Of a stretch of 37,298 nucleotides of DNA, positions 19,237 to 27,624 are shown piece by piece; position 1 is the stretch's first letter; each line of letters opens with the position of its first letter. The notes under the pieces were generated by a model, which did not search any database, was not told the origin of the DNA, and worked only from the letters and a program-made list of their open reading frames with translations. The stretch spans positions 1 to 37,298 of the forward strand of contig JAOKVV010000014.1 in the NCBI GenBank assembly GCA_028336925.1, read 5' to 3'. The translations under genes and the position numbers were made by a program. Origin of the DNA: Vicingaceae bacterium (lineage in GTDB: Bacteria > Bacteroidota > Bacteroidia > Flavobacteriales_E > Vicingaceae).

Positions 19237-19266
19237 TAAAGTTAAATAATTTAAATTAATTAACAA
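19237..19266 (-). promoter_or_regulatory. Candidate promoter of the giant T9SS gene
   Basis: On the minus strand TTG (19266-19264) is followed after 19 bases by TAACTTTA (19244-19237), one base off TAnnTTTG, leaving a leader of about 30-35 bases before the ATG at 19198. The region is very AT-rich, so a chance match is possible. Confidence 0.4.
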
Positions 19267-19383
19267 TTATTTAACTTATTTATATAAATGAATTGCGTCC
19301 TTATGACGGTCTTCTGCCAAGGACCTCGTATTTAGCTGTTTTGTTAGTCTTGGCTGAAATTTATGAGGAAGCTATTTATAAGT

Positions 19384-20043
19384 CTAAATGATTCCATCTA
19401 CTATTGTCATTTTTCTATCAGTCATATTTGCTAACTCTTCATTATGAGTTACAATAACGAACGAAGTTCCAATGCTATCTCTTAAGGTAAAGAATAATTG
19501 GTGAAGCTCCTTTGAAGATTTAGAGTCTAGGTTTCCACTCGGTTCATCTGCAAAAATGATAGAAGGTGAATTTATTAAAGCTCTTGCTACTGCAATCCTC
19601 TGTTGTTCTCCACCTGATAACTGCGAAGGTTTATGATTACTTCGATTGGTTAGGTTGAGTAATTCTAGCAATTTTGCAGCTTTTTTTTCTGCTAAAGCTC
19701 GGCTTTCTCCTTTGATATATGCCGGGATACAAATATTTTCAAGGGCCGTAAATTCTGGCAATAATTGATGAAATTGGAAAACAAATCCAATATGCTCATT
19801 TCTAAAAGCAGATAATTTGTTGTCAGAAAGGGTTGTTGTGTTAGTGTCTTTGATGATTAGATTTCCTGAGTCAGGGGTTTCGAGCGTACCAAGTATTTGT
19901 AGAAATGTAGTTTTTCCTGCTCCTGAAGCACCAACTATTGAAATTATTTCGCCTTCATTTACTGTAAGATTCGCTCCTTTTAAAACATTTAAGTCGCCGT
20001 AATTCTTGATAATATTGTCCGCTTTTAAAATGGTCTTCTTCAT
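19384..20043 (-). CDS. lolD: LolD-like ABC transporter ATP-binding protein
   Basis: 219 residues, typical of the LolD/MacB/FtsE-type ATPases. Walker A GASGAGKT at 38-45, Q-loop Gln90 in GFVFQFHQLLPEFTALEN, signature LSGGEQQRIAVARAL from 142, Walker B IIFADEP at 162-168, D-loop SGNLDSK and H-loop His200 in VTHNEEL. The FQFHQLLPEFTALENI sequence is characteristic of LolD, the ATPase that powers release of lipoproteins from the inner membrane to the carrier LolA. The permease (LolC/E) is not adjacent; in Bacteroidota the lolD gene often stands alone. The window encodes at least two lipoproteins that would use this pathway. It is divergent from sucC. MacB-type function is possible, so the symbol is a best guess. 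Confidence 0.85.
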   Translation of the reverse strand: MKKTILKADNIIKNYGDLNVLKGANLTVNEGEIISIVGASGAGKTTFLQILGTLETPDSGNLIIKDTNTTTLSDNKLSAFRNEHIGFVFQFHQLLPEFTALENICIPAYIKGESRALAEKKAAKLLELLNLTNRSNHKPSQLSGGEQQRIAVARALINSPSIIFADEPSGNLDSKSSKELHQLFFTLRDSIGTSFVIVTHNEELANMTDRKMTIVDGII

Positions 20044-20124
20044 GGGATGCCAAAATACTAAATTATATTTTTAACCTTCTGAGAATTCTATATAAAATAT
20101 GTTTCCTAAAAACTAAATAAGTGC

Positions 20125-20132
20125 TACTTTTG
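20125..20132 (+). promoter_or_regulatory. Candidate -7 element of sucC
   Basis: TACTTTTG matches TAnnTTTG exactly and lies 37 bases before the sucC ATG, in the AT-rich divergent region between lolD and sucC. No clear TTG is found at the expected upstream spacing. Confidence 0.5.
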
Positions 20133-20169
20133 AAATTCCAATATTTTAGTTGATAAAAATTATATTTTA

Positions 20170-21360
20170 ATGAATATTCACGAATATCAAGCAAAAGAAA
20201 CATTGAAAAGTTACGGCGTAGCTATTCAAGAAGGTATTGTAGCAGACACACCTGAAAAGGCAGTAGAAGCGGCAAAAAAATTAACGGAGAATACCGGCAC
20301 CAGTTGGTGGGTTATAAAAGCTCAAATACACGCAGGTGGCCGAGGTAAAGGTGGTGGTGTTAAGTTAGCTAAGTCGCTTGATGAGGTGAAGGAAATTGCA
20401 GGTCAAATCTTAGGTATGCAATTGGTAACTCCTCAAACTTCTGCTGAAGGTAAGAAGGTGCACCAAGTGTTAATTGCACAAGATGTATATTATCCTGGAG
20501 AAAGTGAAACAGAAGAATTTTACATGTCTGTTTTATTAAATAGAGCTTCTGGTAGAAATATGATTATGTATTCTACTGAAGGTGGAATGGATATTGAAGA
20601 GGTGGCAGAAAAAACTCCTCACTTAATTTTTACAGAAGAAATTGATCCTGCTGCAGGACTTCAAGGTTTTCAAGCTAGAAAAATTGCTTTTAATCTAGGT
20701 CTATCAGGTCAATCATTTAAGCAAATGGTAAAATTTGTTTATTCGCTTTACGAGGCTTACGATGGTATTGATGCAGCTCTTTTTGAAATTAACCCTGTAT
20801 TAAAAACATCTGACGATAAAATTATCGCAGTAGATTCTAAGGTTTCTATTGATGCAAATGCACTTTACAGACAAAAGGCACTTGCTGAAATGAGAGATGT
20901 AAGAGAAGAAGATGCTACAGAGGTTGAAGCAGGTGAAGCAGGTCTTAACTTTGTAAACCTTGACGGAAACGTGGGTTGTATGGTTAATGGTGCAGGTTTA
21001 GCTATGGCTACTATGGACATTATTAAGTTGAGCGGTGGAAATCCAGCTAACTTTTTAGATGTGGGTGGTACTGCAAATGCTGAGCGTGTTGAGAAAGCAT
21101 TTAGAATTATTTTAAAGGATAGCAACGTAGAAGCAATTCTAGTAAACATTTTTGGTGGTATTGTAAGATGCGACCGTGTTGCTCAAGGAATCGTTGATGC
21201 ATATAAAAACATCGGTGATATTCCTGTGCCAATCATTGTTAGATTACAAGGTACTAATGCAGAGGAAGCAAAGAAAATTATTGATGATTCTGGATTAAAA
21301 GTTCACTCAGCTATATTATTACAAGAGGCTGCTGATCAAATTAAGGAAGTATTAGCTTAA
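20170..21360 (+). CDS. sucC: Succinyl-CoA ligase [ADP-forming] subunit beta
   Basis: 396 residues, normal length for SucC. MNIHEYQAKETLKSYGV is the conserved N-terminus of the ATP-grasp domain; the nucleotide-binding strand WWVIKAQIHAGGRGKGGGV follows. Mg-binding residues lie in ALFEINPV and IAVDSKVSIDANALYR. The C-terminal CoA-ligase domain shows VNGAGLAMATMDIIKLSGG, ANFLDVGGTA and VNIFGGIVRCDRVAQGI. With SucD (not in this window) it forms succinyl-CoA synthetase, converting succinyl-CoA to succinate with ATP/GTP formation in the TCA cycle. sucD is not adjacent. The gene is followed by its own terminator and preceded by a TAnnTTTG element, so it is probably monocistronic. Confidence 0.96.
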   Translation: MNIHEYQAKETLKSYGVAIQEGIVADTPEKAVEAAKKLTENTGTSWWVIKAQIHAGGRGKGGGVKLAKSLDEVKEIAGQILGMQLVTPQTSAEGKKVHQVLIAQDVYYPGESETEEFYMSVLLNRASGRNMIMYSTEGGMDIEEVAEKTPHLIFTEEIDPAAGLQGFQARKIAFNLGLSGQSFKQMVKFVYSLYEAYDGIDAALFEINPVLKTSDDKIIAVDSKVSIDANALYRQKALAEMRDVREEDATEVEAGEAGLNFVNLDGNVGCMVNGAGLAMATMDIIKLSGGNPANFLDVGGTANAERVEKAFRIILKDSNVEAILVNIFGGIVRCDRVAQGIVDAYKNIGDIPVPIIVRLQGTNAEEAKKIIDDSGLKVHSAILLQEAADQIKEVLA

Positions 21361-21381
21361 TGCTAGTCCAATAAATATAAT

Positions 21382-21411
21382 AGGCCTCGCTTTTTAAGTG
21401 AGGCCTTTTTT
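21382..21411 (+). terminator. Intrinsic terminator of sucC
   Basis: AGGCCTCGC (21382-21390) pairs with GTGAGGCCT (21398-21406) with one G-T pair and a seven-base loop, followed by a T-run to 21411. The T-run abuts the ATG at 21412, arguing that the next gene starts at the later ATG. Confidence 0.9.
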
Positions 21412-21423
21412 ATGCAATCAATT

Positions 21424-22095
21424 ATGAAGACCTATTTCACGCCCGACTTTATTCAGTTTTTTATAGAATTAGCTCCAAACAACAATAAAGATTGGTTTGA
21501 TGAAAATCGGAAACGTTATGAGCAAACGATAAAAGAACCTTTTAAAACTTTTGTTGGTGAATTGGCATTGCACCTTGCACAATATGAACCGACATTAGTT
21601 CAAGAGCCTAAGAATTTAATATTTCGTATAAATAGGGATATTCGATTTACTAAAGATAAACGACCTTATAAAACATTCGTTTCTGCTATAATGTCTTCAG
21701 GGGGGAAAAAGGACAAAGTAATGCCCGGGATGTATTTTGAACTGAGCCCAGAAGGATTGTTTATTTATGGAGGTGTTTTTCAGCCCGGAAAAGAACAATT
21801 AGAAGACATTCGCTATCAAATTGCTAATAATCAAGAAGAATTTAAGCGATTAATTAATGATCAATCCTTCAAAAAACACTTTGGAGAGATACTCGGAGAT
21901 AAGAATGTTCGCCTTCCTAAAGAATTACAAGAAGCAGCAGAAGTAGAGCCCTTGATTTACAACAAGCAATTTTATTTCAGAACTCAATTGCCTATTCAAA
22001 CTATTCTATCGGCTGACTTAGTTGCGATTATGGAAGAGTATTTTCTTGCAATGAGCCCGTTAAATACATTTTTTAAGAAGGCTTTAGGCTATTAG
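21424..22095 (+). CDS. DUF2461 family protein (TIGR02453-like)
   Basis: 223 residues from the ATG at 21424; an in-frame ATG at 21412 touches the sucC terminator and would add only MQSI. The sequence follows the DUF2461 pattern: MKTYFTPDFIQFFIELA.NN.KDWFDENR at the N-terminus, then IFRINRDIRFTKDKRPYKTF around residues 60-80, GMYFELSPEGLFIYGGVFQP near 100-120, and a final AMSPLNTFFKKAL. The family is widespread and of unknown biochemical function; no catalytic site is known. No signal peptide, so cytoplasmic. It converges on the methyltransferase gene, sharing the bidirectional terminator at 22121-22151. No promoter pattern is obvious upstream; read-through from sucC is possible. Confidence 0.9.
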   Translation: MKTYFTPDFIQFFIELAPNNNKDWFDENRKRYEQTIKEPFKTFVGELALHLAQYEPTLVQEPKNLIFRINRDIRFTKDKRPYKTFVSAIMSSGGKKDKVMPGMYFELSPEGLFIYGGVFQPGKEQLEDIRYQIANNQEEFKRLINDQSFKKHFGEILGDKNVRLPKELQEAAEVEPLIYNKQFYFRTQLPIQTILSADLVAIMEEYFLAMSPLNTFFKKALGY

Positions 22096-22120
22096 TTATG
22101 AGTCAAGTGAGTTAGAAATC

Positions 22121-22151
22121 AAAAAAGGAGTCTAATTAAGACTCCTTTTTT
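22121..22151. terminator. Bidirectional terminator overlapping the methyltransferase stop codon
   Basis: A perfect 12-bp stem (22121-22132 with 22140-22151) of six A, GGAGTC and its complement, with a seven-base loop. It ends the DUF2461 gene on the plus strand; on the minus strand the stem includes the last codons and stop of the methyltransferase gene. Confidence 0.9.
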
Positions 22152-22938
22152 GCACCAAATAATACATTCCTGTGGTCAGATAATTTCTGATATATGGGAT
22201 CTTAGCAATTAATCCTATTTGCTTTGTTTCTTTTAGATTAAACTTATAAGAGTAGATTGGATTAATCAAAAAGTAAGTTCGCTGATTGATCGAATACTTG
22301 TTTTCTTTACATATTCGCTCAAATCGCTCTATACTAATTCCTGTTTCTTTAATTTCCACTAGATCAGCTATTCTTTCAGGAGTTTCTTTAAATAGTTTTA
22401 ATACCCCTTTATAAGCTATCATGGGCAGTAAGTGATAATAGGGAAGTTTGGATAAAACTTTACTTTTTGCTATCTGCTGATGTCCTCCAAACGGCATTTG
22501 CCAAGGTGGGAATCCAAAAAAGATAAATCCATTTGGCTTTAAGAATGTCCTTAGTTTATCCAGTAATTTATTTTGGTCAAAAATATGTTCAATTACATCT
22601 TTTAAGATAATTAAATCGAATTCACCTTTCATTTCTTCCTGAAAGTCTACATCATAGATGTTTTTGTTAATCAAAACCGCCATTTCATCGTTTACCTCTT
22701 TTTCTAAGAAGGTAGTTGCTTTTTTCAGTCGGCTTGGAGATAACTCTACACCGTAACCTTTGCACCCTTTATCAATAAAAGCCTTGAGCACTCCGCCTTC
22801 TGCACAGCCAATTTCAAGAACTTTCATTCCTTTTGAAATTTGAAATTCCTGCTCTATAAAAGGAATGATTGATTTTGCAGCATTCTCTGTCTGCATTCTA
22901 AAATACCGCTCTTTATCTTTGTGAAATTCGAAAGCCAT
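22132..22938 (-). CDS. Class I SAM-dependent methyltransferase, UbiG/COQ3-like family
   Basis: 268 residues. Motif I is VLEIGCAEGG at 40-49 (SAM-binding glycine loop), followed by GYGVELSPSRLKKA (acidic Glu of the second strand), then FDLIILKDVIEHI near 110-121, the 'VIEH' motif common in Methyltransf_11/23 proteins, and LKPNGFIFFGFPPW. The C-terminal ~100 residues (YYHLLPMIAYKGVLKLFKE, ERFERICKENKYS, YLINPIYSYKF) may form a substrate-recognition region or amphipathic helix; similar proteins occur near glycan or lipid genes, but none are adjacent here. Substrate unknown. The stop codon lies inside the terminator stem, so translation and terminator folding overlap. Divergent from the SDR gene. 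Confidence 0.88.
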   Translation of the reverse strand: MAFEFHKDKERYFRMQTENAAKSIIPFIEQEFQISKGMKVLEIGCAEGGVLKAFIDKGCKGYGVELSPSRLKKATTFLEKEVNDEMAVLINKNIYDVDFQEEMKGEFDLIILKDVIEHIFDQNKLLDKLRTFLKPNGFIFFGFPPWQMPFGGHQQIAKSKVLSKLPYYHLLPMIAYKGVLKLFKETPERIADLVEIKETGISIERFERICKENKYSINQRTYFLINPIYSYKFNLKETKQIGLIAKIPYIRNYLTTGMYYLVQKRSLN

Positions 22939-22955
22939 TAAAAATAATTTATCGT

Positions 22956-22963
22956 CAAATTTA
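22956..22963 (-). promoter_or_regulatory. Candidate -7 element of the methyltransferase gene
   Basis: On the minus strand TAAATTTG, an exact TAnnTTTG match, 17 bases before the start codon. The nearest upstream TTG is 27 bases away, longer than usual, so the match is only partial. Confidence 0.35.
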
Positions 22964-23032
22964 AAAATTATAATACTAGTATTCGATATTCAAATCACTA
23001 CTTTTATGGTAATGAATTTAAATAAAGAATCG

Positions 23033-23842
23033 ATGACGATTAGTGTCTTGGGTTGCGGATGGTTGGGCTTAGAATTAGCAAAGGATCTTCTAAAGCGACA
23101 ATTTGTTGTAAAGGGTTCCACTACAGCTATTTCTAAATTGAGTGCATTGCATAAAGAGGGCATAACGCCTTTTCTCATCAATCTTAATAGGAACAATGAC
23201 GACGATATTTTTGTAAAGTTTTTAAAAGCTAACGTGCTAATTGTTAATATTCCTCCTTCAAAATCGACTACTGATAATCAGACTTATGCAGAATCATTTT
23301 TACAATTAGTGCGATTAGTGAAAAAATCAGAGGTTAAACAAGTCATTTTTGTAAGTTCGACAGCAGTTTATGATGATGTCAATGGAGTGGTGTTTGAAGA
23401 TAGTTCAATTGCAACGAACATCAGAGCTGAAAGACTCCTTGCTGCTGAAAAGTTATTTTCTTCAATTTCAACATCAGTAAATACGGTTATACGTTTCGGT
23501 GGTTTATGTGGCAATGAGCGGAATCCAATCACCTTTTTAACCGGTAAAAGTGGATTAGTTGGAGCTAATATAAAAACGAATATGATTTATATTTCTGACT
23601 GTATAAAAATTGTAATAGGTCTGATTGGTGATGATAGCAGTCAAGTCTATAATGCAGTCGCCCCCTTTCACCCTACAAAAGTTGAGTTCTATAAACAGAT
23701 GAGTCTACTGTTTGATTTGCCACCACCGATATATATAGATAGGGGGGAAGGACAAACAGGAAAAGAGGTCGATTCTAGTAAGCTTATAAATAAAATAGGG
23801 TATCAATTTCAATTTGAAAATCCATTGACTTTTCCCAAGTAA
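23033..23842 (+). CDS. NAD(P)-dependent SDR protein, YeeZ-like atypical subgroup
   Basis: 269 residues from the ATG at 23033 (MTISVLGCGWLGLELAKDLL). The frame is open from an ATG at 23006, but related proteins begin right before the GCGWLG Rossmann motif, and a promoter-like TACTTTTA at 22999-23006 overlaps the earlier ATG, so the later start is preferred. Gly7, Gly9 and Gly12 form the dinucleotide-binding loop; LIVNIPPSKS and KQVIFVSSTAVYDD correspond to the strands before the active-site region. The Tyr-X3-Lys pair of classical SDRs is not intact (AERLLAAEKLF in its place), as is usual for this atypical group. A later NAVAPFHPTKVEFY segment matches the sugar-epimerase-like C-terminal part. 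Substrate unknown; cytoplasmic. Confidence 0.85.
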   Translation: MTISVLGCGWLGLELAKDLLKRQFVVKGSTTAISKLSALHKEGITPFLINLNRNNDDDIFVKFLKANVLIVNIPPSKSTTDNQTYAESFLQLVRLVKKSEVKQVIFVSSTAVYDDVNGVVFEDSSIATNIRAERLLAAEKLFSSISTSVNTVIRFGGLCGNERNPITFLTGKSGLVGANIKTNMIYISDCIKIVIGLIGDDSSQVYNAVAPFHPTKVEFYKQMSLLFDLPPPIYIDRGEGQTGKEVDSSKLINKIGYQFQFENPLTFPK

Positions 23843-23899
23843 ATGCTATTAGCTAGACAACTAAACTGAAGTTTTATGAGTCTTTGAAAAAAATATAAA

Positions 23900-24595
23900 T
23901 TGAAAAAAGGAGTTTTAATTATTTTCTTGTCACTTTTATTTTCAGAAGTGTTTTCTCAATCAATTGATTATGGGTTGGCTGTAACAGGTAATTCATCTTC
24001 TTATGGTGTTAAAAGGAGTGCGGCTCAACGAAAAAATTTTAATTATCCTTTGAATTATGGAGCCTCTGCGGGTATTTCATTGAGGTATAGTCCTTCAAAA
24101 CAGCAGATATCAAGAAAATTTCCTTTTGAACCTACCTTTCAGAGTGAAGCAAAGCTTTCGTTAAATAATCTTTTGATTAAGTCTGATAATGATCGAATAA
24201 ATCTATTGCAGGAGTTTTATGAAATTACTCGATTTGAATTTAGCATGGCTGTTGGAGTTGTGTACAAAAGGAAGTTTCAATTATTGATCGGTCCAACTTT
24301 CAATACCATAATTACTGCACAAAAAACAGTAGATTATAGGGACCAGCCAAATCGAATGTTTCCGGAGTCTGATGCAGATTTTAAGCGATTTGGGATAGGT
24401 TTTAACACTTCTTTCGGTTACTTATGGAAAAATTTTCATTTTTCTGTTCAATATGAACGACAACTCACCGATTTTAGAACTACTTGGTTTAATAACTCTG
24501 TTCAATTTAAAATGAATACATTACGTATCGGGACTGTTTTTTATTTGTTTAATAAAAACAATGAAAAGAATAGAGCTAGCCTTTTCGGGTTATAA
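23900..24595 (+). CDS. Small outer-membrane beta-barrel protein with a TTG start; function unknown
   Basis: 231 residues read from TTG at 23900. An in-frame stop at 23885-23887 and the absence of any ATG before the signal peptide (KKGVLIIFLSLLFSEVFSQ) make TTG the only reasonable start. The mature part alternates short hydrophobic and polar stretches with aromatic ends (YGASAGISLRYSPS, FEFSMAVGVVYKRKFQLLIG, GFNTSFGYLWKNFHFSVQYE, LRIGTVFYLF), typical of small porin-like or OmpA-type 8-strand barrels. The product ends RASLFGL, so the true final strand is LRIGTVFYLF. It sits 57 bases after the SDR gene and 54 before the desaturase. No specific family recognised. Confidence 0.75.
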   Translation: MKKGVLIIFLSLLFSEVFSQSIDYGLAVTGNSSSYGVKRSAAQRKNFNYPLNYGASAGISLRYSPSKQQISRKFPFEPTFQSEAKLSLNNLLIKSDNDRINLLQEFYEITRFEFSMAVGVVYKRKFQLLIGPTFNTIITAQKTVDYRDQPNRMFPESDADFKRFGIGFNTSFGYLWKNFHFSVQYERQLTDFRTTWFNNSVQFKMNTLRIGTVFYLFNKNNEKNRASLFGL

Positions 24596-24600
24596 TTTTT

Positions 24601-24632
24601 TTGCTTGTTTAGTCATTATAATCGTAATTTAG
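24601..24632 (+). promoter_or_regulatory. Candidate promoter of the desaturase gene
   Basis: TTG (24601-24603) and, after 21 bases, TAATTTAG (24625-24632), a near match to TAnnTTTG. It would start transcription about 12 bases before the ATG at 24650. The -7 match is imperfect. Confidence 0.3.
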
Positions 24633-24649
24633 CATTCTAAAACTAATAA

Positions 24650-25750
24650 ATGGAACCAGCTATAAAATATATTAATAAGGATCAAGTAAAGTTTTTTTCT
24701 ACATTAAGAAAACGAGTTGATGGTTATTTCAAGGAAAATAATTTAACAAAATTCGGAAGCAAGCGAATAGCTTTTAAAGCTATAGGTATTCTATCACTTT
24801 ACTTTATACCTTATTTTTTAATTGTTTTGGACTTTTTGCCTGTATGGAGTATGGTATTATTAGCTGCCTTTATGGGTGTTGGTATGGCTGGAGTAGGTAT
24901 GAGTGTTATGCATGATGGTAATCACGGTTCTTTCTCAAGTAAGGGTTGGGTTAATAGATTAGTTGGTTCTTCTATTATCTTAGTAGGAGGTCATAAACTT
25001 AATTGGAAAATTCAGCATAATGTTTTACATCATACTTATACAAACGTATATGATCATGATGAGGATATCGACGCGAATGGTTTAATCAGAATGTCTACTC
25101 AAGAAGAATTAAAACCACTTCATAGGTTTCAACACATTTACGCTTTCTTCTTATATGGCTTGATGACTATATTTTGGTATACATTTAAAGATATCAAACA
25201 ATTGTCATCTTACTATAAAAGAGGTTTGTATCACGGGAAGAAAATGGATTTGAAAAGTGAAATTTTTAAATTAGTAGTGGGTAAAGCAATTTATACTGTT
25301 TACATGTTAGTTATACCTATTCTTGTTATGAAAAGTATTCCATGGTGGGGTGTTGTTTTGGGATTCCTATTGATGCATTTTGTTTGTGGTCTAGTTTTAG
25401 CTGTAATATTTCAATTAGCGCATGTAGTAGAAGAGACTGTCCAACCCCTCCCTAATGATGAGGATACTATTGAAAATACATGGGCTGTTCACCAATTAAT
25501 GACAACTGCAAATTTTGCTCGTAGAAATAAGATTTTATCTTGGTACATTGGGGGATTGAATTATCAAGTAGAGCACCATATCTTTCCTAACATTAGCCAT
25601 GTTCACTATCCTGAAATTTCAAAGATCGTTCAGGCCACGGCTACAGAATTTGGGGTGCCTTACAACGAGTTTGAAACATTTAGCGAAGCATTTAAGTCTC
25701 ACATGAGACTTTTGAAGACATTAGGACAGCCTAGTCCACAGATGGCATAA
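24650..25750 (+). CDS. Membrane fatty-acid (acyl-CoA/acyl-lipid) desaturase
   Basis: 366 residues. The three di-iron histidine boxes are intact: HDGNH at 88-92, HNVLHH at 123-128 and QVEHH at 306-310. Hydrophobic spans around 42-85 (two segments) and 210-260 (two segments) give the usual four-helix hairpin topology with all His boxes on the cytoplasmic face. The Q in place of H in the third box (QVEHH) points to the front-end/linoleoyl-CoA-type or DesA3-like branch, which inserts a cis double bond using O2 and reduced ferredoxin or cytochrome b5-like electrons. No fused cytochrome b5 domain. In a low-temperature marine organism this would tune membrane fluidity, but that is inference. Regiospecificity cannot be told. 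Followed by a strong terminator. Confidence 0.93.
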   Translation: MEPAIKYINKDQVKFFSTLRKRVDGYFKENNLTKFGSKRIAFKAIGILSLYFIPYFLIVLDFLPVWSMVLLAAFMGVGMAGVGMSVMHDGNHGSFSSKGWVNRLVGSSIILVGGHKLNWKIQHNVLHHTYTNVYDHDEDIDANGLIRMSTQEELKPLHRFQHIYAFFLYGLMTIFWYTFKDIKQLSSYYKRGLYHGKKMDLKSEIFKLVVGKAIYTVYMLVIPILVMKSIPWWGVVLGFLLMHFVCGLVLAVIFQLAHVVEETVQPLPNDEDTIENTWAVHQLMTTANFARRNKILSWYIGGLNYQVEHHIFPNISHVHYPEISKIVQATATEFGVPYNEFETFSEAFKSHMRLLKTLGQPSPQMA

Positions 25751-25766
25751 CGTTATAGTTTATAAG

Positions 25767-25799
25767 AAGCTGCTTCAATTTACTGAAGCAGCTTTTTTA
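25767..25799 (+). terminator. Intrinsic terminator of the desaturase gene
   Basis: AAGCTGCTTCA (25767-25777) pairs perfectly with TGAAGCAGCTT (25784-25794), loop of six, then a T-run to 25798. It also separates this gene from the convergent methyltransferase gene. Confidence 0.92.
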
Positions 25800-25802
25800 T
25801 GC

Positions 25803-26969
25803 CTAATTCCAAATACGATTGCAGAGTATAAATATGGGTTTGTTGTTTTGTAGTCTAGTTCCTATGATATAATCCGTTCCTCCATCTTTTATTTTGCCTT
25901 TTTTCTTAATCTCTTCGGCTGATAATGGATGATTGCGACTGATAATATTTGCTTTTTTTGAAAGGCCCTTTATTTGATTGGTTTCTTTTATTACTTCAAA
26001 CGTTCTCCCCGGAAAATCAAGTACTTTTTCTTTACTGGTGTAAAAATGACTGTTAATAGCTATTTTTTTTATGCCAAAATGGCTACCTAAGCTTTTAAAT
26101 GCACCTGCTTTTAGAATAGATGCATTGGGCTCGTATAAATAGGTTAATGGGTCAGAAAAGTCACTATTGACTTTCGCCTCATCTTTATAATTGAAATCAA
26201 ATTGCTCTTCACCTGATTGCGTAAAATTAATACAAGAAATTATTGTGCTTTCTATTTTTTTGTTGGATAACATGAAAATCAATTCTTTACAATCATTATT
26301 AATGGATACAACGTTTACCTTAGCAATTGTATTTAATTGCTGAATAGCTTGCTTGATATCCAATAAAGGTGAAAACTTTACCATAACTTGTTTACTAAGT
26401 TTGATTAACTGATCTTCAATTTCGATAAGGTTAGGAGAGCAGTCCTCTATTTTTACCCCTTTTTTCATTCCCCCAGCTCTTCGATCTGGATCTAAATAAA
26501 TCAGGTCAAATCTAGTTTTTGATTTATGCAGGAAATTTTCTGCACTTTCATTTTCAAAAATCAGCCGTTTTTCTTTTAATAGTGATCTTAGATTGGCTTG
26601 GCTAATTTTAAACAATTCAGGATTAGCCTCAACGTAGGTTATTTCATCAAACAGTTTTCCCAGATAGTAGGTGTCTACTCCCATACCACCGGTTAAATCT
26701 ACAAAATAGTGACCTTTTACTACTTGTGTCGCCTTGTAATTTCCTGTAATAGAAGATGAGCATTGTTCCATTGCTCTTTTATCAGGAAACTGAATATTGC
26801 TGTAATCCCACTCTGGCAATTTTATTTTTGCCATCTTTCTTCCCTGAATTTGGTTGATAATGTACTGTGACGGAAGCTCAGGTTTTTTACTCAGTTGAAG
26901 CGCTAAACTAGGCACATCCAAGTGACTATTTTCTTTGATGAATTGCTCAATTATTGCCTTATTTATCAT
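25803..26969 (-). CDS. PG_1098-type class I SAM methyltransferase with THUMP-like C-terminal domain
   Basis: 388 residues. N-terminal ~75 residues are helical (PSLALQLSKKPELPSQYIINQI, FPDKRAMEQCSS). SAM-binding motif I is FVDLTGGMGVDT at 89-100, with VEANPELF at the second strand. LIYLDPDRR at 157-164 occupies the catalytic (N/D)PP(Y/F)-like position, but as DPDRR. The C-terminal part (YLYEPNASILKAGAFKSL, FPGRTFEVI, IISRNHPLSAEEIKKKGKI, DGGTDYIIGTRL) matches the ferredoxin-like and THUMP-like domains of the Bacteroidota PG_1098 family, thought to act on RNA. The start overlaps the end of the DUF4159 gene by 11 bases, so it is translationally linked to it and, through it, to rsmE. Target nucleotide unknown. 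Confidence 0.87.
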   Translation of the reverse strand: MINKAIIEQFIKENSHLDVPSLALQLSKKPELPSQYIINQIQGRKMAKIKLPEWDYSNIQFPDKRAMEQCSSSITGNYKATQVVKGHYFVDLTGGMGVDTYYLGKLFDEITYVEANPELFKISQANLRSLLKEKRLIFENESAENFLHKSKTRFDLIYLDPDRRAGGMKKGVKIEDCSPNLIEIEDQLIKLSKQVMVKFSPLLDIKQAIQQLNTIAKVNVVSINNDCKELIFMLSNKKIESTIISCINFTQSGEEQFDFNYKDEAKVNSDFSDPLTYLYEPNASILKAGAFKSLGSHFGIKKIAINSHFYTSKEKVLDFPGRTFEVIKETNQIKGLSKKANIISRNHPLSAEEIKKKGKIKDGGTDYIIGTRLQNNKPIFILCNRIWN

Positions 26970-27624
26970 TACTCAAAAAGACATAAGAAATAATATTGGC
27001 GCCCATCTGAAAAGCTTTTAAACGTTTATCGAGAGTGTCGTTGTGCACTTCCTCATCTTCCCATCCATCGCCGAGGTCAGACTCATAGGTATAAAAAAGA
27101 ACTAATCGTCCTTTATGCATAATACCGAACCCTTGAGGTTTTTTATCATCGTGTTCATGAATCTTTGGAAGACCATTATTAAAATCATATTTCTGATGAT
27201 AAATGGAGTGACTAAATGGAATTTCTACCAACTCATATTCAGGAAACACTTTTTTTAATTCTTGGCGAATAAATTGGTCCATTCCATAATTATCATCTAT
27301 GTGTAAAAAACCATCTCCTAATAAATAGTTGCGTAAATTTTCTGCTTCTTGCGATGAGAAAACCACGTTCCCGTGGCCTGTCATGTGTAAAAATGGATAA
27401 TCAAACAGGTTGGGGCTTCCAACTTCTACTAAGGCTTGTCCCCGATTAATATTAGTACCTAAATTTTTATTGCTAAAATCAATTAAGTTAGGAAGTGATG
27501 TTTCTAAATTAGCGTACCAATCTCCACCGCCATTGTACTTTAGTACTGCTATTTGGTAGTTTTGCGCCAATGATAGTGTCATTGAGAATGTCAAGAAGGT
27601 AATTAGCGTAAAAAGCTTAGTCAT
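26959..27624 (-). CDS. Exported DUF4159 family protein
   Basis: 221 residues with signal peptide MTKLFTLITFLTFSMTLSLAQ. The body follows the DUF4159 pattern: IAVLKYNGGGDWYANLETSLPNL at the start, PFLHMTGHGNVVFS, LLGDGFLHIDDNYGMD and RQELKKVFPEYELVEIPFSHSIYH, then ending with GDGWEDEEVHND. This flavodoxin/GATase-like fold family is exported in Bacteroidota and other phyla and has no settled function. It overlaps its upstream neighbour rsmE by 8 bases and the downstream methyltransferase gene by 11, so all three are almost certainly one mRNA. It is odd that an exported protein sits between two cytoplasmic RNA-modifying enzymes. Confidence 0.9.
   Translation of the reverse strand: MTKLFTLITFLTFSMTLSLAQNYQIAVLKYNGGGDWYANLETSLPNLIDFSNKNLGTNINRGQALVEVGSPNLFDYPFLHMTGHGNVVFSSQEAENLRNYLLGDGFLHIDDNYGMDQFIRQELKKVFPEYELVEIPFSHSIYHQKYDFNNGLPKIHEHDDKKPQGFGIMHKGRLVLFYTYESDLGDGWEDEEVHNDTLDKRLKAFQMGANIISYVFLSNDK

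Noticed and set aside
19316-19354. Inverted repeat GCCAAG / CTTGGC upstream of the giant T9SS gene
   Set aside because: Only six pairs with a 27-base loop; too weak to call a terminator or operator.
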